64,000 nucleotides of DNA from Desulfovibrio sp. A2 (GTDB lineage Bacteria; Desulfobacterota; Desulfovibrionia; Desulfovibrionales; Desulfovibrionaceae): positions 1 to 64,000 of the forward strand of contig NZ_AGFG01000060.1 in NCBI RefSeq assembly GCF_000226255.1. Direction: 5' to 3'. Below are positions 1 to 12,161 of the stretch, one piece after another (within the stretch, counting starts at the first letter, position 1; every line of letters begins with the position of its first letter). The position numbers and the translations under genes are program-made. The notes beneath the pieces are model-generated. The model did no database searches. It was not told the origin of the DNA and saw nothing but the letters and a program-made list of their open reading frames with translations.

Positions 1-412
1 CCTTGGGGGCTGGCGGGGTCCGTCGTGCCGGAAGCCCGCGCGGGGTGCCGTGCGGGGCTCGCGTTGCTTCAAGACGGGCGCGTTTTCGTCGTTTCGTCAG
101 GGGGCGCGGCGTGTTGCAGGCGTGCCCGCCGCCCGGCCATCTTGAGTCCGTGCTGCTTTTTGCCTACAACCACATGACGATGCAAGGCAAGTGAGGTGCG
201 CGGCTCTCAGCCGTCGCGCTTCGTTCGCCGGGCATCCGCCGCCCCGCCAACTCCCGGTCCCGACCAGAAATATGGAAGGGGTGCAGGGGACATCGTCCCC
301 TGCCCGCCGGAGGCGAGCAAGAAAGCTCCCGGCTGTCGGCGCAAAGACAGGATTCTCCGCCCGGCACATACCAGAACAGGCCGCGCCCGCGCGCGACCGC
401 AGGAGTACACGC
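1..412. other. Region upstream of selB, no gene recognised
   Basis: I found no convincing coding sequence or tRNA in this stretch. The short open frames here lack a recognisable family and a ribosome site. In particular, no selC tRNA(Sec) or SelA C-terminus is evident before selB. A perfect 9-bp hairpin lies at 283-303 (GCAGGGGAC, loop ATC, GTCCCCTGC). It is followed directly by a sequence (297-314, CCCCTGCCCGCCGGAGGC) that recurs at 8588-8605, so this is probably a dispersed genomic repeat rather than a selB-specific signal. Confidence 0.5.
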
Positions 413-2365
413 ATGCCTGTCGTCATGGGCACCGCAGGACATATCGACCACGGCAAGACCTCGCTGGTCCGGGCGCTGACCGGCATCGACTGCGACCGGC
501 TGGAAGAGGAAAAGCGCCGGGGCATCACCATCGAGCTCGGCTTCGCGTTCTGCGACCTGCCGGGCGCCGGGGCTGAAGGCGGTCGGTTGGGCATCGTGGA
601 CGTGCCGGGGCACGAGCGCTTCGTCAAGAACATGGTGGCCGGGGCGTCGGGCATCGACTTCGTCATGCTGGTCATCGCGGCGGACGAAGGGGTGATGCCC
701 CAGACCCGCGAGCACCTGGAAATCTGTTCGCTGCTAGGCATCCGGCACGGGCTGGTGGCCCTGACCAAGGTGGACATGGTGGACGCCGATTGGTTGGAAC
801 TGGCGCGCGACGACGTGGCCGGGTTCCTGGCCGGAACGTTCCTGGAGGGCGCGCCCATCTTTCCCGTGTCGTCGGCCACCGGGCAGGGGCTGGACGCATT
901 GCGCGAGCACCTGGTGACGCTGGAGCGCGAACTGCGCCCGGTGCGCCGCAGCGACCTGTTCCGCCTTCCCGTGGACCGCGTGTTCACCATGAAGGGGCAT
1001 GGCACGGTGGTCACCGGCACCATGATCTCCGGCAGCGTGAAGGTGGGCGACGAGGTACTGCTGTATCCCGGCGGCACGGCGACGAAGGTGCGCGGGCTGC
1101 AAAGCCACGGCGGCCCGGTGGACGTGGCCCCGGCAGGGCGGCGCACCGCAGTCAACGTGCAGGGGCTGGATGTGGACGAGGTGCAGCGCGGCGACGTGCT
1201 GGCCCACCCCGGCACGCTGTTCCCGTCCCTGCGCTGGATGACCCGGCTGACCTGCCTGTCCTCCGCGCCCACCCCGCTGAAGAACCGCACCGAAGTGCAC
1301 TTTCACCACGGCGCGCGAGAGGTGCTGGCCCGGCTGTACTTCCCCGACCGGGACAAGCTGGCCCCCGGCGAAACGGCCCTGTGCGAGGTACGTTTTACCG
1401 AACCCATGGTGGGCGTGGCGGGCGACCGCTGCGTGGTGCGCTCGTTCTCGCCGCTGCGCACGGTGGCGGGGGGGGCTGTGCTGCACCCGCTGGGGCTGGA
1501 CCTGCGCCGCCGCGACCCCGATTTCGCGGACAGGCTGGCCCTGCTGGAGGGGCTGCCCGATGCTCACGAGGCCGGTGATTCCGCCACGCAGGAGGCGGCC
1601 ACCCAGTCCCTGCTGCGGCTGGCCGGTTCCGTCGGGGCGCGGTTCGCCCAGCTTTCGGTGCTGACCAATCTGGAGTCCAAGCGGCTGGACAAGGCCCTGC
1701 AATCCCTGGGGGCCAAGGGGCAGGTGTTCTGCTTCGACCGCGAGGAACGCGCCTACGTGGACGCGGAAACGGTGCGCCGCCTGGCGGCTGGCTGCCTTGC
1801 CCGCGCGGCGGAATTTCACGCCCGCGAACCGCTCAAGCCCGGCATGGCGCGCGGCGCGCTGTCCGCCGGGTGGGGCCGGGGGCTGCACCCCAAGCTGGTG
1901 CATTTCATCGTGGAGCGCTTGCTGAAGTCGGGCGAACTGGTGGCCGAAGGCGACGTGCTCCGCCTGCCGGGGCACAAGGTGTCGCTGGCCTCGGACCAGG
2001 AAGGGCTGCGCGCCACGATACGCGCCGCCTATGCCGAGGGGGGCAGCAGCCCGCCCAACGTCAAGGACGTGCTGGACCCACTGGGGCTGGAGTTCAAGGA
2101 GGCGGCGGCGGTGTTCAAGCTGCTGCAGGACGCCGGGGAACTGGTGAAGGTGAAGGACGGCCTGTATTTTCCCGGCCCGGTGATGGCCGACCTGAAGGCC
2201 CGCGTGGCCGCGTGGTTCGACACCCACGACGACCTCGATCCTGCGGGCTTCAAGGAACTGTCCGGCGGCCTTTCGCGCAAGTACGTGATCCCGCTGCTGG
2301 AATACTTCGACAAGGAGCGCGTGACCATCCGCGTGGGCGACAAGCGTCAGTTGCGGGGGCGATAG
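413..2365 (+). CDS. selB: Selenocysteine-specific translation elongation factor SelB
   Basis: SelB is a GTPase that delivers Sec-tRNA(Sec) to UGA codons followed by a SECIS hairpin. The protein is about 650 aa. The N-terminal EF-Tu-like G domain shows the P-loop ([14 protein letters not shown]), the [12 protein letters not shown] switch II motif and the TKVD base-recognition motif. Beta-barrel domains follow, and the C-terminal third has the winged-helix character expected for SECIS RNA binding. The frame is open upstream to 191, but ATG 413 is the right start because AGGAG (401-405) sits 7 nt before it and the protein then begins directly with the G domain ([16 protein letters not shown]). 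A real substrate is in the same window: fdhA at 37083 has an in-frame UGA. No selA or selC is visible here. Confidence 0.96.
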   Translation: MPVVMGTAGHIDHGKTSLVRALTGIDCDRLEEEKRRGITIELGFAFCDLPGAGAEGGRLGIVDVPGHERFVKNMVAGASGIDFVMLVIAADEGVMPQTREHLEICSLLGIRHGLVALTKVDMVDADWLELARDDVAGFLAGTFLEGAPIFPVSSATGQGLDALREHLVTLERELRPVRRSDLFRLPVDRVFTMKGHGTVVTGTMISGSVKVGDEVLLYPGGTATKVRGLQSHGGPVDVAPAGRRTAVNVQGLDVDEVQRGDVLAHPGTLFPSLRWMTRLTCLSSAPTPLKNRTEVHFHHGAREVLARLYFPDRDKLAPGETALCEVRFTEPMVGVAGDRCVVRSFSPLRTVAGGAVLHPLGLDLRRRDPDFADRLALLEGLPDAHEAGDSATQEAATQSLLRLAGSVGARFAQLSVLTNLESKRLDKALQSLGAKGQVFCFDREERAYVDAETVRRLAAGCLARAAEFHAREPLKPGMARGALSAGWGRGLHPKLVHFIVERLLKSGELVAEGDVLRLPGHKVSLASDQEGLRATIRAAYAEGGSSPPNVKDVLDPLGLEFKEAAAVFKLLQDAGELVKVKDGLYFPGPVMADLKARVAAWFDTHDDLDPAGFKELSGGLSRKYVIPLLEYFDKERVTIRVGDKRQLRGR

Positions 2366-2467
2366 CCCGCGCGGCCAGCGGCGGCGCAAGGGGGCTGCCG
2401 TCGGGGCGCCCGCGCCGCCGGGGGGCAGGCGCACTCCCCTTCCTGTCGTTTCATGGGGCAAATGCAG

Positions 2468-2500
2468 AACGTCACCATCGGGCATCCCGGTGGTGACGTT
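2468..2500. terminator. Convergent hairpin terminator after selB
   Basis: The arms AACGTCACCA and TGGTGACGTT form a perfect 10-bp outer stem with additional inner pairing. It lies between the convergent ends of selB (plus) and the small minus-strand gene ending at 2522. On the plus strand it is followed by TTCGTTTG, a weak T-rich tail. Confidence 0.6.
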
Positions 2501-2521
2501 TCGTTTGCGGCGGGCGCGGAA

Positions 2522-2785
2522 TCAGAACAGCAGCGCGCGCAGGCTGCCCAGCAGGCCGCCAAGGGTGCCCTGCGATGGCCCGGCCATGCCGGGCGGGGGC
2601 GGCAACACCACGTCCCCGGCGTCGGGGTCCGGCTGTGCGGCAAGGCGCTGGCGCAGGGCCGCGTAGGCCTGGTCCAGGCGTTCCTCGTCGTGGCGGCGTT
2701 TGCGTTCGGCCTCGAGCATGGCGCGCTCGTGGCGTTCCATGGCGGCCTGGTGCCGTTTCAGCAAATGTTCGACATCGTCATGCAT
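2522..2785 (-). CDS. Small charged hypothetical protein
   Basis: About 87 aa with no family I recognise. The first half is very rich in His, Arg, Glu and Lys (VEHLLKRHQAAMERHERAML...) and looks like a single long amphipathic helix or coiled coil. A Pro/Gly linker (VLPPPPGMAG) and a short hydrophobic end (LLGSLRALLF) follow, which could be a membrane-touching or binding peptide. GTG (2788) and ATG (2785) are adjacent starts. I chose the ATG because GAGG lies 6 nt before it. A good sigma-70 promoter at 2924-2953 on the same strand supports a real, separately transcribed gene. Codon use is GC-rich like its neighbours. Function unknown. Confidence 0.6.
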   Translation of the reverse strand: MHDDVEHLLKRHQAAMERHERAMLEAERKRRHDEERLDQAYAALRQRLAAQPDPDAGDVVLPPPPGMAGPSQGTLGGLLGSLRALLF

Positions 2786-2923
2786 CACGAACCTCGCTGT
2801 GCCGGTCCCCGCTGCATTCCCCCGGGCGGTGGGCTGTCATGGCGGCCGCCTGAAGCGGGCTGTGCCATGGGCTCGTCGTCCTGTGCGCAGGTCGCGAATA
2901 TCTTTAGAAAAACAGAGAGTGGA

Positions 2924-2953
2924 AATATAGCGCCGCCGTGCGTTTTCTGTCAA
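2924..2953 (-). promoter_or_regulatory. Sigma-70 promoter for the small minus-strand gene
   Basis: On the minus strand TTGACA (2953-2948) and TATATT (2929-2924) are separated by 18 bp. It would start transcription about 130 nt upstream of the gene ending at 2522. The match is strong in a region of slightly lower GC. Confidence 0.6.
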
Positions 2954-2976
2954 TCGCGGGATAGGTGAAGGGGAGG

Positions 2977-3012
2977 AAAAACCTGCGGCCCCGTGCCGGA
3001 ACCGCAGGTTTT
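2977..3012 (-). terminator. Second intrinsic terminator beyond pnp
   Basis: Inverted repeat AAAACCTGCGG / CCGCAGGTTTT with a run of five T on the minus strand directly after the stem. It lies about 110 nt beyond the main pnp terminator and probably acts as a backup that insulates the next gene. Confidence 0.6.
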
Positions 3013-3120
3013 CATGTCATGCCGGGGGGATTCGCGCGGGAGCAAATCCGGCCGTGCCCGCCGTTGGTTTTCCGTCTCGTGCCATTTCGCACACGGCGTG
3101 CGCGATGCGCGCACACAACG

Positions 3121-3151
3121 AAAAACGGGCGCGGGGATGTCCCCGCGCCCG
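3121..3151 (-). terminator. Intrinsic terminator of the rimP-pnp operon
   Basis: A perfect 11-bp GC stem (CGGGCGCGGGG / CCCCGCGCCCG, loop ATGT) is followed on the minus strand by TTTTT (3125-3121). It begins 40 nt after the pnp stop codon and is a textbook rho-independent terminator. Confidence 0.85.
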
Positions 3152-3190
3152 TCACCAATGCGTTATGATGCGCTGTGGTGCGGCGTGCGC

Positions 3191-5470
3191 CTAGCGGCGG
3201 TCGCCGCCACGGCCACGGTCGCCGCCACGGCCACCGCGATCACCGCCACGGCGGTCGCCGCCCCGGTCACCACGGCCACCGCGATCACCCCTGTCGCCTC
3301 TGTCACCACGGTCACGCGGCGGGCCGGACGGGCGGGCGGTGTCTTCGGGATTCCATTCGATGCCCTGTTCTTCCAGCAGCACGGCCTTGCGGCTGGCGCG
3401 GATGCGGTCGCCATTGATCTCGATGACCTTCACGGTCATGTCTTCGCCAAGGCGCGCCACGTCGCCCGCCTGTTCCACGCGGTTGGTGTCCAGCTGCGAG
3501 ATGTGCACCAGGGCTTCGAGGTTGGGCAGGATTTCGACGATGGCGCCGATTTCCAGCACCTTGCGCACCTTGCCCACGTAGTTCTTGCCCAGGTCCGCGC
3601 GCTGGTCGTAGTACTGCACCATTTCGCGGGCCATTTCCATGGCCTCGAAGGTGGGCGCGAAGATGGAGACCTTGCCGCTGTCCTCGATGTCGATGGACGC
3701 GCCGGTGGCGGCGGTGATGGCCTTGATGTTCTTGCCGCCGGGGCCGATGATGACGCGGATGACGTCGGGGTTGACGAACACCTCGGCATGCTGCGGCGCG
3801 TACTTGGAAAGTTCGGTACGCGGGGCTTCCAGCACCTTGGCCATTTCGGCCAGGATGTGCAGGCGCGCTTCGCGGGCCTGGGCCATGGCGCGGGCCATGA
3901 CGTCGGTGGGCAGGCCGGTGATCTTGATGTCCATCTGGACGGCGGTGATGCCTTCGGCGGTGCCCGCGATCTTGAAGTCCATGTCGCCGAGGGCGTCTTC
4001 ATCGCCAAGGATGTCGGTGAGCACCAGGTACTCGCCCTCTTCCTTGATCAGGCCCATGGCCACGCCGGCCACCGGGGCGGTGACGGGCACGCCCGCGTCC
4101 ATCAGCGAAAGGCTGCCGCCGCACACGGCGGCCATGGACGAGGAACCGTTGGATTCCATGGTTTCCGCCACCACGCGCAGGGTGAAGGGGAAGGAATCGT
4201 CAACGGGCAGCACCGGCTTCAGCGCCTTTTCGGCAAGCGCGCCGTGGCCGATTTCGCGGCGGGACACGCGCGACATCTTCACTTCGCCCACCGAGTAGGC
4301 GGGGAAGTTGTAGTGCAGCATGAACTTCTTGGTCACGTCGCCCACCAGCGAATCCATGCGCTGGCTGTCGGTGGAGCTGCCAAGGGTGGCAACCACCAGC
4401 GACTTGGTTTCGCCGCGCGCGAACAGGGCGGAACCGTGGGCGCGGGGCAGCAGGCCCGCTTCGATCAGGATGGGGCGCACGGTCTTGGTGTCGCGGCCGT
4501 CGATGCGGGTGCCTTCCTTCAGGATGCGGCGGCGCACCAGCACCTTTTCCAGCCCGCTCAGCATGTCGCCCACTTCACGGCCAAGGTTGGGGTTTTCGGC
4601 CAGGGCCGGGTCGGCCAGCAGGGCTTCGAGAACCTTTTCCTTGACGGCCTTGCGGGCGTCCTTGCGGGCCATCTTTTCGGGGATGCGCAGGGCGACTTCC
4701 AGTTCGGCGGTGGCCAGTTCCTCGACGCGCGCCTTCAACTCGGTGTTTTCCACCGGGGGCGTCACGGTCATCTTGGGCTTGCCCACCAGTTCCACCAGCT
4801 TGAGCTGGGCGTCAATGAGGGGCTGGATTTCCTTGTGGGCCCATTCCAGGGCGGCCACGATGACGTCCTCGGGCACGAACTGGGCCTCGCCTTCCACCAT
4901 CACCACGGAATCGCGCGAGGCGGCGATGACGATGGCGAGGTCGCTGGCTTCCATTTCCTTCAGGGTGGGATTCAGCACGAATTCGCCGTTCACGCGGCCA
5001 ATGCGCGCACCCGCCACCGGACCCTCGAAGGGAATGGGCGAGATGGACAGCGCGGCCGAGGCGCCGGTAAGGGCCAGCACATCACTGTCGTTTTCCTGGT
5101 CGGCGGAAATGACGTTGGCGAGAATCTGCACTTCATCGCGGAAGCCCTTGGTGAACAGGGGGCGCACCGGGCGGTCGATGAGGCGCGAAACCAGGGTTTC
5201 GCGTTCGCTGGGGCGGCCGATTTCGCGGCGGAAGAAGCTGCCGGGGATGCGGCCAGCGGCGTACATCTTTTCGGAGTAGTCAACGGTCAGCGGGAAAAAG
5301 CCCATGTCGCGTTCCATGGGCTGGGTGCACGCGGTGACCAGCACCACGGTGCCGCCGCACTGCACCCAGACCGCGCCATGCGCCTGATTGGCGAGGCGGC
5401 CGGTCTCGAGGATGATTTCTTTTCCGCCAACCATGGCGGAGACGCGGGTAGCGTTGAAAACGCTCTGCAT
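3191..5470 (-). CDS. pnp: Polyribonucleotide nucleotidyltransferase (PNPase)
   Basis: PNPase is a phosphorolytic 3'-5' exoribonuclease and degradosome component. The protein is about 759 aa with two RNase PH domains (N-terminal GRLANQAHGAVWVQCGGT; second core with GTRIDGRD and EIGHGALAEKAL), a KH domain with the IIGPGGKNI GxxG loop near residue 560, and an S1 domain. A long Arg-Gly-Asp-rich tail follows (repeats of GDRGGRGDRGG, DNA about 3195-3310). The frame is open 40 codons further upstream, but ATG 5470 is preceded by AGAGG and gives the usual N-terminus MQSVFNATRV. It is the last gene of the operon, after rpsO, the classic pairing. The RGG-like tail is longer than in E. coli PNPase and may bind RNA. 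Confidence 0.97.
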   Translation of the reverse strand: MQSVFNATRVSAMVGGKEIILETGRLANQAHGAVWVQCGGTVVLVTACTQPMERDMGFFPLTVDYSEKMYAAGRIPGSFFRREIGRPSERETLVSRLIDRPVRPLFTKGFRDEVQILANVISADQENDSDVLALTGASAALSISPIPFEGPVAGARIGRVNGEFVLNPTLKEMEASDLAIVIAASRDSVVMVEGEAQFVPEDVIVAALEWAHKEIQPLIDAQLKLVELVGKPKMTVTPPVENTELKARVEELATAELEVALRIPEKMARKDARKAVKEKVLEALLADPALAENPNLGREVGDMLSGLEKVLVRRRILKEGTRIDGRDTKTVRPILIEAGLLPRAHGSALFARGETKSLVVATLGSSTDSQRMDSLVGDVTKKFMLHYNFPAYSVGEVKMSRVSRREIGHGALAEKALKPVLPVDDSFPFTLRVVAETMESNGSSSMAAVCGGSLSLMDAGVPVTAPVAGVAMGLIKEEGEYLVLTDILGDEDALGDMDFKIAGTAEGITAVQMDIKITGLPTDVMARAMAQAREARLHILAEMAKVLEAPRTELSKYAPQHAEVFVNPDVIRVIIGPGGKNIKAITAATGASIDIEDSGKVSIFAPTFEAMEMAREMVQYYDQRADLGKNYVGKVRKVLEIGAIVEILPNLEALVHISQLDTNRVEQAGDVARLGEDMTVKVIEINGDRIRASRKAVLLEEQGIEWNPEDTARPSGPPRDRGDRGDRGDRGGRGDRGGDRRGGDRGGRGGDRGRGGDRR

Positions 5471-5655
5471 TGTTGCGTACCTCTTCGGTTCAGCGAAGGG
5501 GATTCCGGGGAGAAGGCCATGCCGCGTCCATGACGTTTCAGTCGGCTGCGTCATGGAGAGGCCGGAACCGACGGTTGCGGCTCCCGGCATGGCGCTCTTC
5601 CCGGACCCCCCTTCACGCTGCGTGTTGGGGGCGACTCGGCGCCCGTGCGCATCGC

Positions 5656-5689
5656 GCAGGGCCCGCCGTCACGCGACGGCGGGCCCTGC
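5656..5689 (-). promoter_or_regulatory. rpsO-pnp intergenic RNA hairpin
   Basis: A perfect 15-bp stem (GCAGGGCCCGCCGTC / GACGGCGGGCCCTGC) with a 4-nt loop lies 10 nt after the rpsO stop and 185 nt before pnp. It has no T-run on the minus strand, so it is unlikely to be an efficient intrinsic terminator. In E. coli the same spacer holds an RNase III processing hairpin that controls pnp, and a similar role is plausible here by position. Confidence 0.55.
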
Positions 5690-5699
5690 CGATGGCGGA

Positions 5700-5969
5700 T
5701 TACTTTCTGAGGCCGAGCTTTTCGATCAGCGCGCGGTAGCGCTGAACGTCCTTGGCCTTCAGGTACTTGAGGAGCTTGCGACGCTGACCGACCATCTTCA
5801 GCAGGCCGGTACGCGAATGAAAGTCCTTCTTGTGCGTCTTGAAGTGCCCGGTGAGCTGTTCGATGCGGGCGGTGAGCAGGGCAACCTGCACTTCGGGCGA
5901 GCCGGTGTCGCCTTCATGCTTGGCGTGCACATCAATGATGCTCTTCTTCTGATCGACGTCCATGACCAC
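5700..5969 (-). CDS. rpsO: 30S ribosomal protein S15
   Basis: A small 16S-rRNA-binding protein of the 30S central domain. The sequence shows the family signature ([44 protein letters not shown]) and ends in the typical [10 protein letters not shown] chose the GTG at 5969: GGAGG (5982-5978) lies 8 nt before it and the product is then 89 aa, the normal S15 length. The in-frame ATG at 5963 would leave a 14-nt spacing. The gene starts 23 nt after truB. Confidence 0.96.
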   Translation of the reverse strand: MVMDVDQKKSIIDVHAKHEGDTGSPEVQVALLTARIEQLTGHFKTHKKDFHSRTGLLKMVGQRRKLLKYLKAKDVQRYRALIEKLGLRK

Positions 5970-5992
5970 AGCTGTATCCTCCAAAGTGGATG

Positions 5993-6919
5993 TTATTGAC
6001 TCCACAGTCCCCGAAGCACGGTCCAGACCGGCTGCGCGTTCACGATGCGCGTCTCGGCCAGGGCCACGGGCGTGTCGTCCGGAGCGAGCATGATGGCCTT
6101 CAGACCCCCGGCGAACGGCAATGCCGCCATGGCCTCGGGAATGTACGGCACGGTCATTCCGTTGCGCACCCCTGCTTCCTGCGCCGCGTCTATGCGCAGC
6201 TTGGGCCAGTGGGGCAGGGCGCGCGTCACGGGTATGACCCGCTCCGGCAACCGCTCGGGCTCGGCGAGCACGGCATCAAGCTCGTGCGCCTCGTCAATAC
6301 CGAACGGGTGACTGTACTCCCGGGTGAGTTCCGTCAGCATTGCGCCGCACCCTAAACGCATCCCCAAGCTGTGGGCCAGGGACCGTATGTAGGTGCCGGA
6401 ACTGCACGTTACCCGGAAGGTCGCGAACGGCAGGTCGCACGATACGACCTGTGCCCGCGAAATTTCGACGGTCTTCGTCTTCACCGGCGTCTCGCGCCCT
6501 GCCCGGGACAGCTTGTAGAGGGGCTGCCCCTGGTGCTTGGCGGCGGAGTAGGGCGGCACCTCTTGCTCGGTGCTGCCCAGCCAGCTTTCCACCACGCCCC
6601 GGATGTCGTCGGGGGTCACGTGGTCGCAGGGGGCGGTGGCCGTCACGCTGCCTTCCGCGTCCCACGTGTCGGTGGTGGTTCCAAGGCGAAGGGTGGCAAG
6701 GTACACCTTTTCGCCGTCGGCCATCAGGTGGCCGGAAATCTTGGTCGCATGCCCCAACAGCACAAGGAGCACCCCCCTCGCCATGGGGTCGAGGGTGCCC
6801 GCGTGTCCGATCTTCTTCTGGCCGAGCCGCTTCACCTTGGCGATGCACTGCGCCGAGGAAGGGCCCTTGGGCTTGTTCAGCACCAGAAGGCCGTGCTGCT
6901 GCGCTGGCAGGACAGCCAT
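5993..6919 (-). CDS. truB: tRNA pseudouridine-55 synthase TruB
   Basis: Converts U55 of the tRNA T-loop to pseudouridine. 308 aa. The N-terminus has the family's LNKPKGPSS motif, then [14 protein letters not shown], whose Asp is the catalytic nucleophile, and later [14 protein letters not shown]. The start ATG (6919) lies 5 nt after the nrnA stop, with AAGG just upstream, so translation is probably coupled to nrnA. It belongs to the translation operon and precedes rpsO. Confidence 0.96.
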   Translation of the reverse strand: MAVLPAQQHGLLVLNKPKGPSSAQCIAKVKRLGQKKIGHAGTLDPMARGVLLVLLGHATKISGHLMADGEKVYLATLRLGTTTDTWDAEGSVTATAPCDHVTPDDIRGVVESWLGSTEQEVPPYSAAKHQGQPLYKLSRAGRETPVKTKTVEISRAQVVSCDLPFATFRVTCSSGTYIRSLAHSLGMRLGCGAMLTELTREYSHPFGIDEAHELDAVLAEPERLPERVIPVTRALPHWPKLRIDAAQEAGVRNGMTVPYIPEAMAALPFAGGLKAIMLAPDDTPVALAETRIVNAQPVWTVLRGLWSQ

Positions 6920-6924
6920 ATACC

Positions 6925-7917
6925 TTATGCCTCTTTGCCGCAGGGCGCAAGTTGCGCGGGAATGGCCGCCAGCACGGCGCGCGCGGCCGCGTGTGGTTCC
7001 ATGTCCAGTTCCGCCCCGGCCGCGTTGCGGTGCCCGCCGCCGCCAAAGGCCGCCGCCACCACGCGCACGTCATCCGTGCCGCTGGACCGCAGGCTGATCT
7101 TGCTGCGGCCCGCGCCGTCGCCCCGCACCATCAGCGAAACCCGCACCCCGGCAAGGCGGCGCAACTGCGAGGCGTACCCTTCCAGGTCGTCCTTGTCCGC
7201 CCCGAATTGCGCGAACAGATCGTCGGTGATCACCGACACCGCCACCGCGCCGCCGCAGTGCAGTTCTATGCCCTGCATCAGCGCGCCCCACAGTCGCATG
7301 CGGCCGATGGACCAGTTGTTTTCCAGCCGGTCGTGGAACAGGCCGGGTTTGAGCCCCAGCCGCACGATCTCGGCCGCCAGTTCCAGCAGGTCGCCGCTGG
7401 TGCTGCCGTAACAGAAGTTGCCCGTGTCCGTGCAGATGCCCAGATACACCGCTTCGCCCAGCGGGCCGGCAAGGGGCACGCCCAGTTCGCGCGCGAGGAT
7501 GCCCGCCATCTGGCAGGTGGCCGCAAGGTGCGGCTCCACCCAGTTGCCCGCCGTGCCGAACAGGGGATTGCCCAGGTGATGGTCGATGTTCACGCTGCGC
7601 AACTCCGGCAGTTTCGTCAGCAGGTCGCCGCCCACGCGGTGTGCGTCGCCGCAGTCCAGGATTACCGCCAGGCGCGGCGTGAAGTCGCCAAGCTCCGCCA
7701 AGGTGCGCGCCACCGGGCCGCCCATGTCCACCCAGCCGTACTGGTGCGGCACCCCGCTGGTGTTGTACAGCCGAAACCGCTTGCCCAGCGCGCGCAGCGT
7801 GTGCGCCAGCGCCGCCACCGACCCGATGGCGTCACCGTCCGGGTTGGCGTGACTGGCCACGAGGATGTCGTCCTCTGCACGGAGGATGGCTGCTATGCTG
7901 GCTGCGGTATCTGTCAT
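6925..7917 (-). CDS. nrnA: DHH-family phosphoesterase, NrnA type
   Basis: Bifunctional nanoRNase / pAp phosphatase family (DHH-DHHA1), which degrades very short RNA oligomers and 3'-phosphoadenosine 5'-phosphate. About 330 aa. Metal-binding motifs are visible: ASHANPDGDAIGS near residue 25, LDCGDAHR, and the DHH triad in VNIDHHLGN. The C-terminal DHHA1 domain has GGGGHRNAAGAEL. ATG 7917 is chosen over the open upstream extension because AGGA precedes it by 8 nt and the family N-terminus begins there. The 293-nt gap to the upstream DUF503 gene holds an intergenic palindromic element. Confidence 0.9.
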   Translation of the reverse strand: MTDTAASIAAILRAEDDILVASHANPDGDAIGSVAALAHTLRALGKRFRLYNTSGVPHQYGWVDMGGPVARTLAELGDFTPRLAVILDCGDAHRVGGDLLTKLPELRSVNIDHHLGNPLFGTAGNWVEPHLAATCQMAGILARELGVPLAGPLGEAVYLGICTDTGNFCYGSTSGDLLELAAEIVRLGLKPGLFHDRLENNWSIGRMRLWGALMQGIELHCGGAVAVSVITDDLFAQFGADKDDLEGYASQLRRLAGVRVSLMVRGDGAGRSKISLRSSGTDDVRVVAAAFGGGGHRNAAGAELDMEPHAAARAVLAAIPAQLAPCGKEA

Positions 7918-8019
7918 GGTGGGGTTCCTGCGGGGCGGGGGAGGTAAGATGGAGGCGCTGGGGAAGGGACCCCAGCCCCCAAACTTTGTACATGGGGTAG
8001 GCACGCCGAGGCTTTCGAA

Positions 8020-8130
8020 TTGCGGGCGTTTTGTTCGCTGGCGAGGAAAACAAGGCTGGCAGAAGGGAACGTACTCTTTGGTACGTGACCGACTGGCAGA
8101 CGAAGTTTGACCTCGTTGCGCACGATGTCC
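8020..8130 (-). repeat. Palindromic intergenic element, copy A
   Basis: First member of a seven-copy family, read on the minus strand. The apical hairpin is GTAC-CAAAGA-GTAC preceded by GGTC and followed by GTTCCC. The inner arms carry CTGCCAG on both sides (pairing with one central mismatch). The boundary boxes are GGTCAAAC (5') and GTTTTCCTCGCC (3'), and the outer arm pairs through GCGAGG/CCTCG. It lies between the DUF503 gene and nrnA in the orientation of transcription. This is the most degenerate copy in its arms. Confidence 0.75.
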
Positions 8131-8210
8131 GTAGGGCTCGCAAGCTCACCCAACGGCCACGCTTCGCGCCCTTCGGGTCGGACGCCAGCGGGCAAAAGGC
8201 CCGCAATTCG

Positions 8211-8501
8211 CTATTCGGCGGCGAAAAATTCAATATCGCTGTACACCATCTCTTCGGGGCACACGGCTTCCATCATGGCCAGGCACTTGTCGAGACGGCT
8301 TTGCAGGTGCCGCTCGCTGTTGCTCACCGAAACCACGGCCAGCGACAGCCGGGTCAGGGAATCCTGGTTGCGAACCTCGGCGATGGACACGTTGAAGGTG
8401 TTGCGTACCTTCGTCTTCAGGCTGCTGGCTATGCGCCGCTTCCCCTTCAGGGAATCGTTGCCGTGCAACTCGAATTCCACCGTGAGCACGCCGATGATCA
8501 T
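8211..8501 (-). CDS. DUF503 family protein (YlxP-like)
   Basis: 96 aa. It matches the small DUF503 family often found next to infB and rbfA: MIIGVLTVEFELHGNDSLKGKRR at the start, then an SIAEV...LSLAVVSVSNSE core. The family is widespread, of unknown biochemical function, and linked to ribosome maturation only by neighbourhood. The ATG is assigned from the family N-terminus; no strong Shine-Dalgarno is seen. rbfA, which often sits beside this gene, is not present between it and nrnA. Confidence 0.85.
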   Translation of the reverse strand: MIIGVLTVEFELHGNDSLKGKRRIASSLKTKVRNTFNVSIAEVRNQDSLTRLSLAVVSVSNSERHLQSRLDKCLAMMEAVCPEEMVYSDIEFFAAE

Positions 8502-8570
8502 GGGGGTGCCGCGCCGCGTGGCGCTTCGTTGACGAACCTCGCGGGCGAATCCCGCGCCAGTAAATCGGCA

Positions 8571-8605
8571 GGGCAGGAGGCTTGCGCCCCCTGCCCGCCG
8601 GAGGC
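8571..8605. repeat. Dispersed hairpin with shared 18-mer
   Basis: Between infB and the DUF503 gene. Imperfect stem GGGCAGG-A-GGC / GCC-C-CCTGCCC with loop TTGC. The right part (8588-8605, CCCCTGCCCGCCGGAGGC) is identical to 297-314 upstream of selB, where it also abuts a hairpin. The two copies differ outside this core. Likely a genome-wide intergenic repeat. Confidence 0.55.
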
Positions 8606-8624
8606 AATCGTTGTCTGTCTATCC

Positions 8625-11902
<3,278 letters not shown>

Positions 11903-11906
<4 letters not shown>

Positions 11907-12154
11907 TCCTGAACCCCCTTGCGCTTCCTCCGCCAGCCTCCGAACTTCCGGAATCGCTCCCGGCATTCGGGGCTGTCGCATACGTAGAACCCCCGTCCAG
12001 GCAGTACCTGCCTTTCGTCCGGAACGGGGGGTGCCCCCGCCCCGGCGGCGTCCGTCGGGGGGACGTACCGCAGAAGCTCGCGCTTTGCAAAGCGGCGCCT
12101 GCATATGACGCAGGTGCGTAATGGTATGTGCTTCCCGCGGATGGCGTCATCCAT
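11903..12154 (-). CDS. ylxR: YlxR family RNA-binding protein
   Basis: About 83 aa. YlxR/DUF448 proteins sit between nusA and infB in many bacteria and have a conserved basic surface with nucleic-acid binding or regulatory roles. The signature [19 protein letters not shown] is clear, followed by [14 protein letters not shown], so four Cys may form a small metal or structural site. ATG 12154 lies 7 nt after the nusA stop, and its ribosome site (GAAGGAA) lies in the nusA end. The stop overlaps the infB start by 4 nt, so expression is coupled to both. Confidence 0.9.
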
Positions 12155-12161
12155 CCGCGTA

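Noticed and set aside
3..194. Short frame at the window start as a SelA C-terminus
   Set aside because: None of the three plus-strand frames shows SelA-like sequence; composition is Arg/Cys-rich noise.
2993..5533. Long plus-strand frame (846 aa) opposite pnp
   Set aside because: It is antisense to a highly conserved PNPase, has His/Gly-rich shadow composition and no family motif.
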